A stretch of 64,000 nucleotides of DNA from Isoetes taiwanensis (Eukaryota > Streptophyta > Lycopodiopsida > Isoetales > Isoetaceae), in contig JAJEKV010000393.1 in assembly GCA_021234155.1 (NCBI GenBank), forward strand, positions 64,001 through 128,000. Direction: 5' to 3'. The position numbers and the translations under genes were made by a program. The notes beneath the pieces were generated by a model. It was not told where the DNA came from. It saw only the letters and a program-made list of their open reading frames with translations, and did not search any database. Position 1 is the first letter of the stretch; each line of letters starts with the position of its first letter. Shown in pieces: positions 1 to 12,586 of the stretch.

Positions 1-454
1 ATGGTGTGATAAAACAATAAACTAAGATGAGAAAAATAATAAACTATGGTGTTTTTAAATTTGTATTTTCTATGTTTTAGAACTATGGTGTTTTGGCATT
101 TAGAAAATACATACTATATTTATTAGAAAATATATAGAATAGGATATTGTATTTATTAGAAAACATTGACATACTAAAAGGGGAAAAGGCTAGGGAGGGG
201 GGTTTCTATTTTTGGTCTATGTATACATAGAAAATGCATAGGTATAGTGTGTAGAAAATACATAGGATATGGTGCAACTAATAATGATTTGCACTCTATG
301 ATATTGGAGGTAGAAAACTATGTTTGTAGGCAAGTAGGTTAAGCCACATTTGTTGTATGTTTGATCACATTTGAACAAAGGTATAGTATTATGATATGAT
401 GTTTGAAAGTTTCATTTTACCTCCTGGGACTGTTGTGTTTTCACTCTAAATGGC

Positions 455-1175
455 CTTGACACCCAAAACTGCGTTTTAAGCTTTGAGTTGCCTTTCTCGA
501 CTCATGGTCGAGAAAGACCTCTCACCCCTAAAACTGCGTTTTTGGCTTTGGCTGCCTTTCTCATTTCGAGTCGAAAAGCCTCAACCCTAAAACTGCGTTT
601 TTAAACTTTGGTGCCTTTCTCGACTTCGTGAGTCGAAACCCCCTAAAACGCGTTTTTGGCTTTGAGCTGCCTTTTTCGACTCGCCCGAGTCGAGAAAAAA
701 AGATAATAACACGTTTTAAACTTTGGTACGCGCCTTTCTCGACTCGCGAGTGAGAAAAGGCCTTCCCATTTCCCTAAAACTGCGTTTTTGGCTTTGTTTG
801 CCTTTCTGGGCTCGCTGGTGAAAGAACCTCAACCCCTAAAACCGCGTTTTTGGCTTTGGTTTGCCTTTCTCGACTCATGAGTCGCGAAGGAAAACTGGAT
901 TTTTTAAGCTTTGGTACGCCTTTCTCGACTTCATGAGTCGAGAAAGGACCTCTCACCCTAAAACCTGCGTTTTTGGCTTTGAGCTGCCTTTCTCGACTCT
1001 CGGTCGAGAAAGGCCTTCACCCCTAAAACCTGCGTTTTTTAAGCTTTGAGCTGCCTTTCTCGACTCGAGTCGAGAAAGGCCTTACCCTAAAAACCCGGTT
1101 TTAAGCTTTAGTCGAGAAAGGCCTTGACTGTGTTTTTCCCTCACGGTGCCTTTTCGAGTCGAAAGGCTTTCGGGC
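455..1175. repeat. Palindromic minisatellite, copy 1
   Basis: About a dozen imperfect units of roughly 58-62 bp. A typical unit has CCCTAAAACTGCGTTTTT, then GGCTTTGAGCTGCC, then the palindrome CTCGACTCGAGTCGAG. Each unit can therefore form its own hairpin, and the CCCTAAA part is one plant telomere-type repeat by sequence. Units vary in the palindrome centre. Short open frames across it look like frame shadows and are not called. Confidence 0.85.
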
Positions 1176-1271
1176 TTGTATTTTCCAAAAATGGCCCTAA
1201 GAGCTGTGTTTTATTTTTATTTTTTGCGTAGCATCACTTGACTAACTTGATTTTGTCTTTTGCGGTCCTTA

Positions 1272-1415
1272 TCTCGACCCGGATGGTACATGCTTGGGAG
1301 CAATGAAAAAGACCGGTTCATTGAAGAAAGGTGCCGAGAAGAGGGTGGTGACATCAGTTGGACATACAAGCACGTGACCCATGAAGGAACTCCTCATACA
1401 AATTTCTATCGATGC
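1272..1415 (+). pseudogene. Exon-like coding fragment in direct repeat, copy 1
   Basis: An open stretch of 48 codons with coding-like composition (starts SRPGWYMLGSNEKDRFIEE, ends THEGTPHTNFYRC), followed directly by GTAAG, a good 5' splice site. The product is not recognised. The second copy at 6552-6693 is 2 nt shorter and so frameshifted. It may be an exon of the mobile element or a captured host exon. Confidence 0.35.
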
Positions 1416-2004
1416 GTAAGTTGCTCCGCGTGACTTGGAGAGCTCCACGCCGCCGTTTGCACTAGCTGGTTCATGTGTGAAGAGGGTGTAATCATTGTGA
1501 TATCGACCACTATGGTCTCTTCACCCACTTGTAATATATATTGTAATGAGCCCATTTATAAATATAAGGTATCTCAAAACTAGTATTTTTTTGGTGATTA
1601 AGTAAACAATTTGCTTAATTTTTGTTGGAATTTGTGATCTCTTGTCTACCCACCTAAGAAAATAGAGCCAAAATGTTCAACTAAGAATCTTTTTCAACTA
1701 GAACTTTGGTTTCAATCTGTAATGAAATTCCTATGTTTGAGTTGCATTGTTCTTGTTCTCGACCCGCTATCGAGAAAAACTGGAAGAAAGCACGGATGCA
1801 CACTAACAGACAAAAATTGAATTATGGACAGGTTTTTAGATTGGGTGCTCCTTTTTGTGTAAAATAACAGGGTTCAGAAAAAAAGTGGGAATGGAATGAG
1901 ACCCACTTTAATTAAATAGTGCTTGGTTGATGAAACTGCAGATGTGTTCAAATTTTGAAAGCTGACTTCTTGAGCGATATGGTAGGCTAATCATTTTACT
2001 CTTC

Positions 2005-2229
<225 letters not shown>

Positions 2230-2539
2230 CGGGATGAAACTTATATATCTTGAGTCGGGCTTTAGAGAGGAGGAGTCTGGTGGTTGGGATTTGTGTCTAG
2301 CCAACAAGCGAACTATTTCACATCCCGACAATGTAGCATTTCTTACGTTGTCATACATTAGTTTGTCAATTTTAATGGTTAAACACTATTTAATTAAAGT
2401 GGGTCAAATCTCGAAATTTGGGACTCAGACTGAAAATGGGACTCATACTTACCGAATAGAATTTTTTCTTACTAAAACAACAATAACATTTACAAAGAAC
2501 AATCCGAGAAAAGAAGAGGAGACAGTGGGAAAAAAATGG

Positions 2540-2700
2540 TAGGAAGGAAGGGGAGATGAAAGGGAGGGAGGGACGAAGGAGGGAGGCAAAGGAAAATGGG
2601 GAGGGAGGAGGGAGGGGAGGAGGTAGGAGAGGCAGGGGGAGAGAGAGAGGGAGGGAGGGAGGGAGGGAGGGAGGGGAGAGAGAGAGAGAGAGGAAAGAAA
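2540..2700. repeat. Polypurine tract (GGGA-rich), left of LINE fragment
   Basis: The + strand is almost pure purine, built from GGGA, GGGGA and GA runs. Such mirror-like tracts can form triplex or G-quadruplex structures. A matching tract lies on the other side of the LINE fragment at 3681-3875. Confidence 0.85.
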
Positions 2701-3690
2701 GTTTATTATGTCCATTGAGAGGCCTCAAAGGCCTATTAGACAATAAGTTTAAATATCTTCATAAAATAATAGACGAGTCTCCATATCCTCATCTAGCTCA
2801 TCACTCTCACTCCAGTTATCTGAATCACCCTCATCAATATCCTGTTGTGATTCTAAACATGTATCTCTATGTCGCAAAAGTTCAATCAAATAACTCCCCA
2901 GCATATCACTATCATATGTGAAGAGAGTCGGAAGATCTACATGGTCTATTCCATATTTAACCCTTAATGTATCATATGCCACACATCGAAGTAATGTATG
3001 GTCCTCGTCTTCAACCTGATTTGTGTTATAAACCTTACAATACCTTTGATCTCTCGGTATGATATGTCCCCATCTACCTGTTTCCACCCCCAAATGATGT
3101 GAGCTAAGACGTATCCTGCTAATAGTATGTCTCTTCTGCATTGATATATTTGCCTGTAAATGTATTGCTGCCCCCAAGTCTGGGTTTATATTTATGTAAA
3201 ATCATCTTAGTCTTAGGCTGCATCCATAGCTTTCTGTGTATCCGGCTAGACAACCATTGCCTTAGATCCAAATTGACTGAGAGCATTTCATCCAGCTCAA
3301 TACCCCATCTAGCAAGCCATTTTGCAGTATCATGCCATATCCCCTTCTCTTTACTGGATATCAGGGCCCTATGTGCAAGCCGAGACTCATCTTGGGCTAA
3401 CACCTTCTTGAAGTAGGTAACATTCAAGTGGCATGAGGCCACTTTCTTTCTACTAACATCATTGGGTATGGTGTTTGGGTCTTGACTTCTAGCTCTAGTC
3501 TTAAAAACTTCTTCAAGACTTGTTCCATATCATCCCATAGACCAGGAAGACCTGGCCCCCAAACTTCGCACCCATACAAGAGCACACTCTGCACCAGGGA
3601 TTGATACAATTTCACCTTAAGAGTCCAAGACCATAAATGTATTCTTCGACACATGCTCTGTAATGCATATAGTGCTCTTTCCCTGAGAGA
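2701..3690 (-). pseudogene. LINE ORF2 3' fragment
   Basis: The minus strand encodes the C-terminal part of a LINE reverse transcriptase. It begins near 3690 with the conserved thumb motif LLYGCEVWG, then shows an arginine-rich region (RLSSHHLGVETGRW) and a zinc-knuckle-like C-x2-V...H-x4-C end (VEDEDHTLLRC). The reading frame is broken by at least three shifts or stops. The endonuclease and the catalytic FADD part of the RT are absent, as in 5'-truncated LINEs. A related piece lies at 13597-14324. Confidence 0.8.
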
Positions 3691-3875
3691 GAGAAGGGAG
3701 AGGGGAGAGGGAGAGGGGAGGGGGAGAGGGGCAAAAGTGGAGGGAGGGGTTGGGGAAAGGGGCAAAAGAAGGGAGGGAGGGAGGGAGGGAGGGAGGGAAG
3801 GAGAAGATGGGGAAGATTGGGCAAAGGGGAGGGTTAGGGGGCAAGGAGAGTTGGGAGGAGGAGAGGATCTCCCCG
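3681..3875. repeat. Polypurine tract, right of LINE fragment
   Basis: A purine-only + strand tract with seven consecutive GGGA units and many GGGG runs. Together with 2540-2700 it brackets the LINE remnant. Confidence 0.85.
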
Positions 3876-5458
3876 GTTAAAAAAAAAAAAATAAAAACTA
3901 AATTTTATAAATTAAAGAAAGAAATTAAATCTCATATTAAAAATAAAAATTAAATATTACTTAAAAAATGAAGTACTAGTATTAAATTAAATATTATTAT
4001 TAAATTAAATAGTAGTTCTACGAACTAATAATCGAGAAGGCATAAGGCCCAAAAAAAGGCAAGGCCAAAATGAACCTAAATAATAAGAAAAAGAAATGAA
4101 TAGCGAGGAGAGGTAGAAAAGAAGTGGCGAGGTAGACAATAAGTTCTAGATCAAAGCTTGAAGCTTCGAGAAGTTGAATCAGTTGTTTCCCAAGAACATG
4201 CTATGGCGGCTCCAGTATTCCCGAAATCCAGAATCCAGAAGAAGAGGAGGCGATCCAGAAGAAGAATATGGAGGCGCCGAATCCAGAAGAAGAGGAGGCG
4301 ATCCAAATCTGGCCTGTTCAAAGGGGCATTTTTTTTGAAGCAGCGACAGAGTTATGGCATTTTTTTTTCTAAAGCAGCGCCGATTCATAACTGATGTAGT
4401 CATTTGAAGCAGATTCATCACTGATGTGGTCGTTTGAAGCAGCCTTCTGTTGATTATCGAATCAAGTATCAGCTCTTCGTCTTCTTCGCAGTCTGCTACC
4501 GATCCGCTGCCGTACCCCCATTCGCAAATTCGTCGATCTGTGCCGTTTTTTCTTCCGCCCAAAGGAAAAGGGGGCTCTTAAGAGCTGGAGATGGCTGTGT
4601 TTGCTTCCCTGGTGGGACAATTTGCAGCAACGCTTTGGTAGATTCGGTTTGGATTTGCGGCTGCTATTGATTTAAAGGGCTTCATGAGGGAGCACTTCCG
4701 GCACCATCTTGCAGAGATGGTGGGTCTTCTGATCCATCAGAATAGCCAGAGGTCTTCTGACTCACATCCAGAAGCCCAGCATTTGGCAGACCAAGTGCAA
4801 GCTTCTGGATGCATCGGCCTGCAAAAGCTTGAAGCACTTTCATTTTCGGATCTGCAGCCTTCTTCAGCAGTTTCTTGCATGGCCATGGTTATACCATTCT
4901 TGGAACAGTCTCCCTAGCTTTTTGGAGGCGGCAAAAAGTCGAGGATTAAAGGCCCGGACCGCCATGAGCCGATGCCATAGCGAGGCGTTCTCCATAGCCA
5001 CGATTGTGGGTGTAAGTGTACCAAGTCTCGGGGAAAGACACATGTCCTAAGTGTCTTCTTTAAAAGGTATGTACCAAATCTCCCCCCTTTTTTAAATTTC
5101 AAATTTTGAATCTCCCCTTTTTTAAATTTCAAATTTCGGTATGTAAGCATGAGTGGAGAAAAAAGCGGGATATAGAGTGTACGTAACAAAAAAAGGCGGG
5201 GTATAGCGTAGCCAATGGGATATTTATCTAAGGCCAATGGGTATAGATTAAAATATTATATATAAATTCTAATGCCATATGTTATATATTATTTTAGATT
5301 ATAGTATATTGTTTAGCTCGTCTTATAATTAAAATCCCATTTTTTTCAAGCAGAAAAAAGCGAGGCATCAATGGGATATTTATCGTATGGGATATATATC
5401 GTAGAAAAAATATATGGTGTCGATTGGAAAAAATACATATTAAGATAAGACAATAAAC
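3876..5458. other. Unassigned spacer between direct repeats
   Basis: 3876-4140 is AT-rich with no coding signal. At 4228-4306 a short minisatellite repeats GAATCCAGAAGAAGAGGAGG and near copies. 4430-5050 is more GC-balanced with short frames on both strands (for example 77 residues at 4684-4917), none recognised. 5060-5458 is AT-rich. No gene is supported. Confidence 0.5.
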
Positions 5459-5929
5459 TATGGTGTGATAAAACAATAAACTAAGATGAGAAAAAATAAT
5501 AAACTATGGTGTTTTAGAACTGTATTTTCTATGTTTTAGAACTATGGTGTTTTGGCATTTAGAAAATACATACTATATTTATTAGAAAATATATAGAATA
5601 GGATATTGTATTTATTAGAAAACATTGACATACTAAAAAGGGGAAAAGGCCGGGGTTCTATTTTTGGTCTATGTATACATAGAAAATGCATAGGTATAGT
5701 GTGTAGAAAATACATAGGATATGGTGCAACTAATAATGATTTGCACTCTATGATATTGGAGGTAGAAAACTATGTTTGTAGGCAAGTAGGTTAAGCCACA
5801 TTTGTTGTATGTTTGATCACATTTGAACAAAGGTATAGTATTATGATATGATGTTTGAAAGTTTCATTTTTACCTCCTCGGACTGTTGTGTTTTCACTCT
5901 AAATGGCCTTGACACCCAAAACTTTGTGT

Positions 5930-6460
5930 TTTAAACTTTGAGTTGCCTTTTCGACTTCTTGAGTCGAAAAGACTTTCTCACCCTAAAACACGTTTTTAAG
6001 CTTTGGTTTGCCTTTCTCGACATTCGAGTCGAGAAAGGCCTTGATTCCCTAAAACTGCGTTTTTGCTTTGGCTGCCTTTCTTGACTTCGTGAGTCGAGAA
6101 AGGCCTTGATTTCCCTAAAACCGGCGTTTTTAAGCTTTGGCTGCCTTTCTCGACTTCGCTGGTGAAAGACTTCTCCCCCTAAAACCTGGCGTTTTAAGCT
6201 TTGTTGCCTTTCTCGGCCTTCGACCCCTAAAAACTGCGTTTTTGGCTTTGAGCTGCCTTTCTCGACTCTCAGTCGAGAAAAGGCCTCCTGCCCTAAAACC
6301 TGCGTTTTTGCTTTGGCTGCCTTTTCGACTCAGAAGTCGAGAAAGGCCTCTCGACCTAAAACCTGCGGTTTTAAGCTTTAGTCGAGAAAGGCCTTGACTG
6401 ACTGTGTTTTCCCTCGAGCTGCCTTTTAGCGAGTCGAGAAAGGCTTTGGGCTTGTATTTT
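5930..6460. repeat. Palindromic minisatellite, copy 2
   Basis: Same unit as 455-1175 (CCCTAAAAC...GCGTTTTT...CTCGA palindrome) but with fewer units, so the array has changed length between the two copies. Confidence 0.85.
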
Positions 6461-6551
6461 CAAAAAATGGCCCTAAGAACGTGTGTTTTTTTTTTTTTTT
6501 TTGCTGTAGCATCACTTGACTAACTTGATTTTTGTCTTTTTGCGGTCCTTA

Positions 6552-6693
6552 TCTCGACCCGGATGGTACATGCTTGGGAGCAATGAAAAAAGACAGTTCA
6601 TTGAAGAAAGGTCGAGAAGAGGGTGGTGACATCAGTTGGACATACAAACACGTGACCCATGAAGGAACTCCTCATACAAATTTCTATCGATGC
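6552..6693 (+). pseudogene. Exon-like coding fragment in direct repeat, copy 2
   Basis: Counterpart of 1272-1415, also ending at a GTAAG donor, but 2 nt shorter and therefore frameshifted after about 15 codons. Product unknown. Confidence 0.3.
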
Positions 6694-7277
6694 GTAAGTT
6701 GCTCGTGACTTGGAGAGCTCCATAGCTTGTAGATTTGCACTAGGTGGTTCATGTGTGAAGAGGGTGTAATCATTGTGATATCGACCACTATGGTCTCTTC
6801 ACTTTTGTAATATATATTGTAATGAGCCCATTTATAAATATAAGGTATCTCAAAACTAGTATTTTTTGGTGATTAAGTAAACAATTTGCTTAATTTTGTT
6901 GGAATTTGTGATCTCTTGTCTACCCACCTAAGAAAATAGAGCCAAAATGTTCAACTAAGAATCTTTTCAACTAGAACTTTGGTTTCAATCGTAATGAAAT
7001 TCCTATGTTTGAGTTGCATTGTTCTTGTTCTCGACCAGCTATCAGAAAAGCGGAAGAAAGCTTGGATGCACACTAGCAGACAAAAATTTGAATTATGGGC
7101 GGTTTTGAATTGAGGGGTGCTCCTTTTTGTGTAAAATAAGGGGTTAGAAAAAAAGTGGGAATGGAATGAGACCCACTTTAATTAAATAGTGCTTGGTTGA
7201 TGAAAGCTGCAGATGTGTTCAAATTTTGAAAGCGGATCGGCTTCTTGAGCGATATGGTAGGCTAATCATTTTACTCT

Positions 7278-7509
<232 letters not shown>

Positions 7510-7512
<3 letters not shown>

Positions 7513-7721
7513 AGGCGTTAAAGCGCCATACCCAAGGTCACGGGTTCAGCCTTGTTGTGAAAATGGCCATGCAATGTAAAGTTGGTGGGGGAGGACCCAC
7601 TTCAGCAATATAAAGTGGTGGGGGCGGGACCCATCGGGTGTGTTGTAAAGTGTCACATGTCCGGATAGGGGGCTGCCTTAATGGCGTGACGTTAAAATCT
7701 CTTCTTCTTCTTCTTCTTCTT
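7510..7721 (+). mobile_element. tRNA-derived SINE, copy A
   Basis: A B-box-like core GGTCACGGGTTCAGCC lies near the 5' end. The 3' half matches the SINE at 42342-42561 (blocks around GCAATGTAAAGT, GGACCCA, GTCACATGTCC and the terminal TGGCGTGACGTTAAAAT), followed by a (CTT)n tail. The A-box end is lost next to the CT tract. SINEs of this type are transcribed by Pol III and mobilised by LINE proteins (family knowledge). Confidence 0.75.
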
Positions 7722-7989
7722 TTCCAATCTTGCAAAAGGTTTTCTTTTGAGCAATCAAGTCTTAACAGGAGCCAAGTATAAACTTTCAAAAACTATAGAC
7801 ATAGCTGGAGATTAGTTTTGATCATATAGTACTAGTTGAATAGAAGAAGAGGTTGAGAAAAGGCATATTAATCTTGAAGCTATAGATATAAAATTTGAAT
7901 GGGATCTATGTGCTTAAAATCTTCTAAATCCATATGTTGTAATTATTCCTATCGTTTTAATACAAAATTGCTTTCTTTGAGAAAAGCAA

Positions 7990-8340
7990 AAAAAAAAAGA
8001 GATAGCTGAGGCAAAGCATGAAGTCTGCGAACATCATTAACGTCATGCCAAACAAAGCCTACCATATGCCAAACTACATGATCATAAACTTTGGCTGGCA
8101 CTAGATGCTTCTCCTACAATGCTACTCTAGCCATCTTCTTTGCATATAGAGCCCATATGTGATAGGTGAGCCCTCTATCCGACCTTTTGAGCTGGAATCT
8201 TTAAACTCGGGACAAATGAATGCATGGTCTCGAAGTACAAGGCTATATTCACAAGCAGGACAAGGAAAAGAGATCTTCAAAATTTTTAAGAAGGAAGCAA
8301 TCTTTTATATCACAATGATAAGCTTTGTGTGCTTGAGGCA
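7990..8340 (-). pseudogene. Possible LINE zinc-binding C-terminus (zf-RVT-like)
   Basis: Minus-strand translation contains C-P-A-C...H-x4-C (around CPACEYSLVLRDHAFICP), the spacing seen at the C-terminal end of many plant LINE polyproteins. Flanking frames are broken. Nothing else is recognisable in 7722-8420. Confidence 0.35.
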
Positions 8341-8429
8341 TGAGAGGTAAGGGAATTTATACTCTCGATACACAATAACAGCTTAATAACATGCAAATTC
8401 ATGAAGATTTATTTCAAAATAGCAGCCCG

Positions 8430-10571
8430 GTACACGGTGAATGTCAAGTATGTATGACAAACAAAGGCGAGACAAACTCCAAATTCTAGAGGAAAAAATG
8501 GGAGGTTCATTTGTGGATTTTATAGTATGAATCCTATGATAGAGGGCCATGATTCCTCAATGGTAGTGGTCAACAAATTATTCAAGCTGGTGCATTTCTT
8601 GCCATGTTGCACCATTGCCACCCTTGACACTTTGCCTTTCTATTCATCACGAGATATTTTTAGATTTCATGGAATCCCTAGAGTGATTGTGTTGGATAGA
8701 ATTCTAAGTTCATAGATGCCTTTTGGCAGGACATTTTCAACACGATCAAATTGAAGTTGTGGATTATACATATCATTCACAAACAAGCTGGCGGATGGAA
8801 TGCACCGGATATGTTGAGAAATTATATTTAGAATAAACAATGAAGTAGGCGGGACTACATCCACTTTGTGGAGTTTGTGTGCAATGATAGAAATAAGAGT
8901 CATCTATGATATCCCCTTTCATGATTCATTATCCCATCGATCGAGACATCGGATCGACATTCTAGAATAGGTGAGCATGCATGTCTTGCATGCATGCATG
9001 CGGCGCATGCCCTTTACGGTTGGGGTTTTAGCTATTTTAGGCGTGGTTACGCATCAGCGTCTCATCGGCTTCCTCTCTTCTCGGATTGCCTTATTCTCTT
9101 TGAATTGTTTTTCGAGGCGGGGAGGGGCTTCTTCTGCTTGATTTGGCCCATTTGGCGTTTCTTTTATCTTTGTGGCATGTCCTTTCTCCAGCCTTGGCCC
9201 TTCTTTAGCCTTCATCCTGTAACCTTAGGTCCTCGATTCTAGTTTGATAAGGAAGTTCTCACGATATCGGGCGGTTTGTTGGTTTCATGCGAGCCCTATT
9301 CTAGAATCCCATCGATCAGAGACATCGGATCGACATTCTAGAATAGGCGAGCATGCATGTCTTGCATGCATGCATGCATGCGGCGCATGCCCTTTACGGT
9401 TGGGGTTTCGCTATTTTTAGGCGGGTTACGCATCAACGTCTCATCGGTGCTTCCTCTTCTCTCGGCGGTACCTTATTCTCTTTGAACCCACCCTCCCCCT
9501 TCTTTGTTTATTGTATTTGTCGCCTGCACTTGGCGTGACCAGCCCCTCTATTTGACGAGGTTTTTGTTTTGTCGGCGTGGCGCGGCGTGATCAGCCCCTC
9601 CACCACTGGGAGGTTTGTGTTTTCTCGTTTTGTTGTGTTGGTGATCTGCAGTGCAGGGTTGGTGGCGGCATCTGTTTTCGACTTCTCCATGCGTGGGTTT
9701 TGGGGGCGATTTCTATGCCTTACGTTTGTCCAAGCCCCTTCTTTGAAGGCTCATCACTAGGGTTTTCCTCGAAAAGGAAAAGGCGGGTTTTTAATCCCGT
9801 GATAAGCTTTCGGCGGGTACACCAGACCACACATCTATTAGCATTGTATTTTTTGGGGGTCCAAATCGGGCGGTTTGTTGGTTTCATCACGAGCCCCATT
9901 CTAGAATGGCTATCTGTGTCATACTCTCGATACTTGGCATAATTCCTTGTCTAAGGTGGAGGTTTCTCGGCAACTATTGGCAAATATGAAGCGGTTAATA
10001 GAGTAGGACCGTGGATATCTTCTAGCGGTTGAAGCGAGGCAAGAGAGCCTAGCGGCGATGCATAGGTATGTGTGCGCGTTCGGGGAAGGAGATAATGTTT
10101 TTGGCGAAGACCCACGATTAAGCAGACCAATTTGGGAATTGGCGGTACCAAGAAGTTTGGCCGAAGACCCGCGGTGAAGCAGGCCAATTTGGGAATTGGC
10201 GGTGCAAGAAGCTTGCTTTAAAATGGGCGGAACCCTTTCTGATCACTAAGAAGGTGGGACAATCTTATAAGTTGGATTTTCCTGCACAATTAAAAGTACA
10301 TAAAGTCTTCCATGTGAGTTTTCTCAAGAATCACACATGAAAATCAAAAGAAGTTAGAGACTCCAACATTTATAATGACCGAGGAGAAATTCTTGGAGGC
10401 ATTTCTTGACAAATCATTCAAGAAGACGAGAAGATTGCAGTTCCTGCAATACCTAGTCAAGTGGTCATACTTACCAGTGGAAGATGCCATATGTGTGAGG
10501 TTCCATGTATTTATATATGATACGTCACCAGAGGTATGTAAGGGTTTATTGACCATTCATGTGTTGACTTA
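8430..10571 (+). pseudogene. Ty3/gypsy integrase and chromodomain fragment, interrupted
   Basis: 8430-8900 encodes the end of an integrase zinc domain (C-x2-C before NKGET) and part of the catalytic core (EGHDSSMVVVNKLFKLVHF, then RDIFRFHGIPRVIV and FWQDIF). 8933-9907 is an insertion. 9908-10571 continues with the integrase C-terminus (GQSYKLDFPAQLKVHKVFHV) and a chromodomain-like tail (QYLVKWSYLPVED). Several frameshifts and stops are present, and RT and RNase H are missing. It is a truncated chromovirus remnant. Confidence 0.8.
8933..9907. mobile_element. Two head-to-tail copies of an unclassified insert
   Basis: Copy 1 (about 8933-9303) and copy 2 (about 9308-9907) both begin CCCATCGATC...GACATTCTAGAAT, share a stretch rich in GCATGCATG, and end in GGTTTGTTGGTTTCAT...CCCATTCTAGAAT or a near match. 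The middle parts differ. The insert splits a gypsy integrase remnant. It could be an LTR pair with almost no internal region, or a tandemly duplicated non-autonomous element. Confidence 0.6.
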
Positions 10572-11490
10572 ATGGGGCAGTATATTACATTGATTTTAGG
10601 CATAGTAATTAACATTTATGTTAATAATTATGGGGAACCTAGGCACCATGTGGCGCTAGCTGGTTTTAAACTTGCCATTTGCAGTAGCCCCAAACCCTAA
10701 TTCAAAATTAGGGCAAAACTCTAGTTTAAGGGAGGCATATATTAACCCAATTAATAATTACTTCAATTAGCAATTAATTTAATATTTTAGTTTAGGAAAT
10801 TGCCACCTAGCCCAAATCGATTGGGCAAGGTAGAACTGTCAAATTTGGTTCAGCCAAATTGGGGCTTCATCCCCAATTTGCCCCAATTCCAATTTGGGGC
10901 CAATTAAAGAAGAAGGAGGAGTCTATTCAACCAGCAGAGCATTGAGAACTTGAGAGATATGGGGATCTAACTCAGATACCGGTTAGTAGGCTTAGTTAGC
11001 TTGAGATTCTAGATAGAAATTAACCTTTGCTTGTTTAGATGGATGATTAATCTCTTATTGATACTCTACTTGAAGTTATGAGTGGATTCATGATTTATGG
11101 TAGTTCTTTTATTGCACCTCTTGTGCTTGTGGGATAAAGTGGGTAGAGACCTAAAGGCTAGTAGGAATAGAGATGTTTCTAGCTAGAACCTCATAAATCC
11201 CAATAAGCGTGGCCTATGCACAAGAACCCACACAGTTTGTGGATCGGCCTTAAGATTGAGCACCATATACTTGAGATACAATGGTGAAGTGGAAGTGGAG
11301 CCTTCTTTGGCGAGGCGTGGGGGTCCCTATAGTGTGCAATATTTGTAGTCGGTCCCGTGTATAGGCGGTATGGGTCGACACCCGTGGGTCGCGAGGCACC
11401 ATCGATTGGGGCGTCACGGGCTCGATAGATCGGTGGAGGCCGCCATATATGGTGCATGAGTTCATTAACTTCTAGCCCCACATCAATGCT
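10572..11490 (+). other. Probable 3' untranslated/LTR region of the gypsy remnant
   Basis: Non-coding sequence directly downstream of the chromodomain. It contains CCAAATTGGGG repeats and ends near CTAGCCCCACATCA. A matching 5' LTR is not in the window, so the LTR call rests on position only. Confidence 0.35.
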
Positions 11491-11639
11491 ACTTTTTAGG
11501 CTTTAGCCTATTCCAAAACTTTCTAGGATCGTGATTAGCTATGCCACTATATCCTCTTGCTTCTTTTTGAGAAAGGCATGCTTTTTCCTCTTAATTAACT
11601 TCATGTACTTTCGATCTTGCATTGCTTAGATTTTTACAT

Positions 11640-12580
11640 TTTATAATGCTCCCTCTTAAGTTAGCATTGAGCATCTATTGCCACGACAAACCTTTTAGTT
11701 TTCTCATCGATAAAAAACACTGCTCAACACATTTTACTAATATGGAAGAAAGCACATCACTCATTTTAGCAGCGTCACAAGGCCAATGTGCCATATCTAT
11801 TTGGTTTTCACAAAGTTGCTCAACATGGAAACGTCTTACCTTCGAGGCAAACTACGCCTTTGGCTAAGACATAATCCTATACACTTGCATCTACGCTACG
11901 AGCAATTGATCGAGAAAAATTTTGTTGCATCATTGTATATAAGAAGATCAAAACCACTACACAAGCTTAGCAGCTGATGACTTGAAGGATTAGCCCAACG
12001 TCCAGAATCTTATGATGCTCTATATCATCCACTATCTTTCAATTTGTCCTCGTCTAGCATTTTTGCCCAAATAGCGTTGCCATCATCACTCTGAATCGCA
12101 GCTTGTTTATTCGCAATGCACCTATTAAAATCCCCCGTCAACAAAATATCTCGCTGCTGAGTCAACTTAACTATGTCTTGCTCTAAATAGTTAAGCGGGT
12201 CATTTATGTCCAACTCCCTACACCATATGTAGAAGACTCGAGGGAGGAAGTAGCACCCAACAATAAACAATGTCATTATTTACTTTGGAATTTCTATCCA
12301 AATTGTTTGCTTAGATTCTTTGACCACCTTAGCCATATGTACAAACTCGGGGCGAATATAACAAGCGATGCCACCATATCATTTTCTCCTCCATCCTTTA
12401 GTATTCCATGTTGAACTTATAAGTGTAAATCCTTGAAGTTAGTATTGCCGCTTTTCATACTCCTCTGTTTCTAGAAAAAAGCGATATCAAATTATACAAG
12501 AACATTAGTCATTGTATCCACCTTACTTTGCTTCCAGCGTGTTGATGTTCCATGCTCTAACCACGATGGCCCCATTTTCC
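11640..12580 (-). pseudogene. LINE endonuclease domain, decayed
   Basis: Minus strand from about 12580: the start of an APE-type endonuclease (VRAWNINTLEAK-like in mixed frames), then WIEIPK, then the catalytic LLTGDFN motif at about 12130-12150, then a degenerate C-terminal part. Frames shift several times. It lies 3' (on the minus strand) of the ORF1-like piece at 12587-13420, the normal LINE order. Confidence 0.7.
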
Positions 12581-12586
12581 TATTGA

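Noticed and set aside
455-1175. CCCTAAA blocks as an interstitial telomere
   Set aside because: Only one telomere-type unit per 60 bp minisatellite unit, never in tandem.
455-1175. A CRISPR-like array of palindromic repeats with spacers
   Set aside because: Spacers are themselves repeated, and this is a plant nuclear genome; it is a minisatellite.
2556-2921. Arg/Gly/Glu-rich open frames over the GGGA tract
   Set aside because: Low-complexity by-product of a purine tract; antisense to a LINE remnant.
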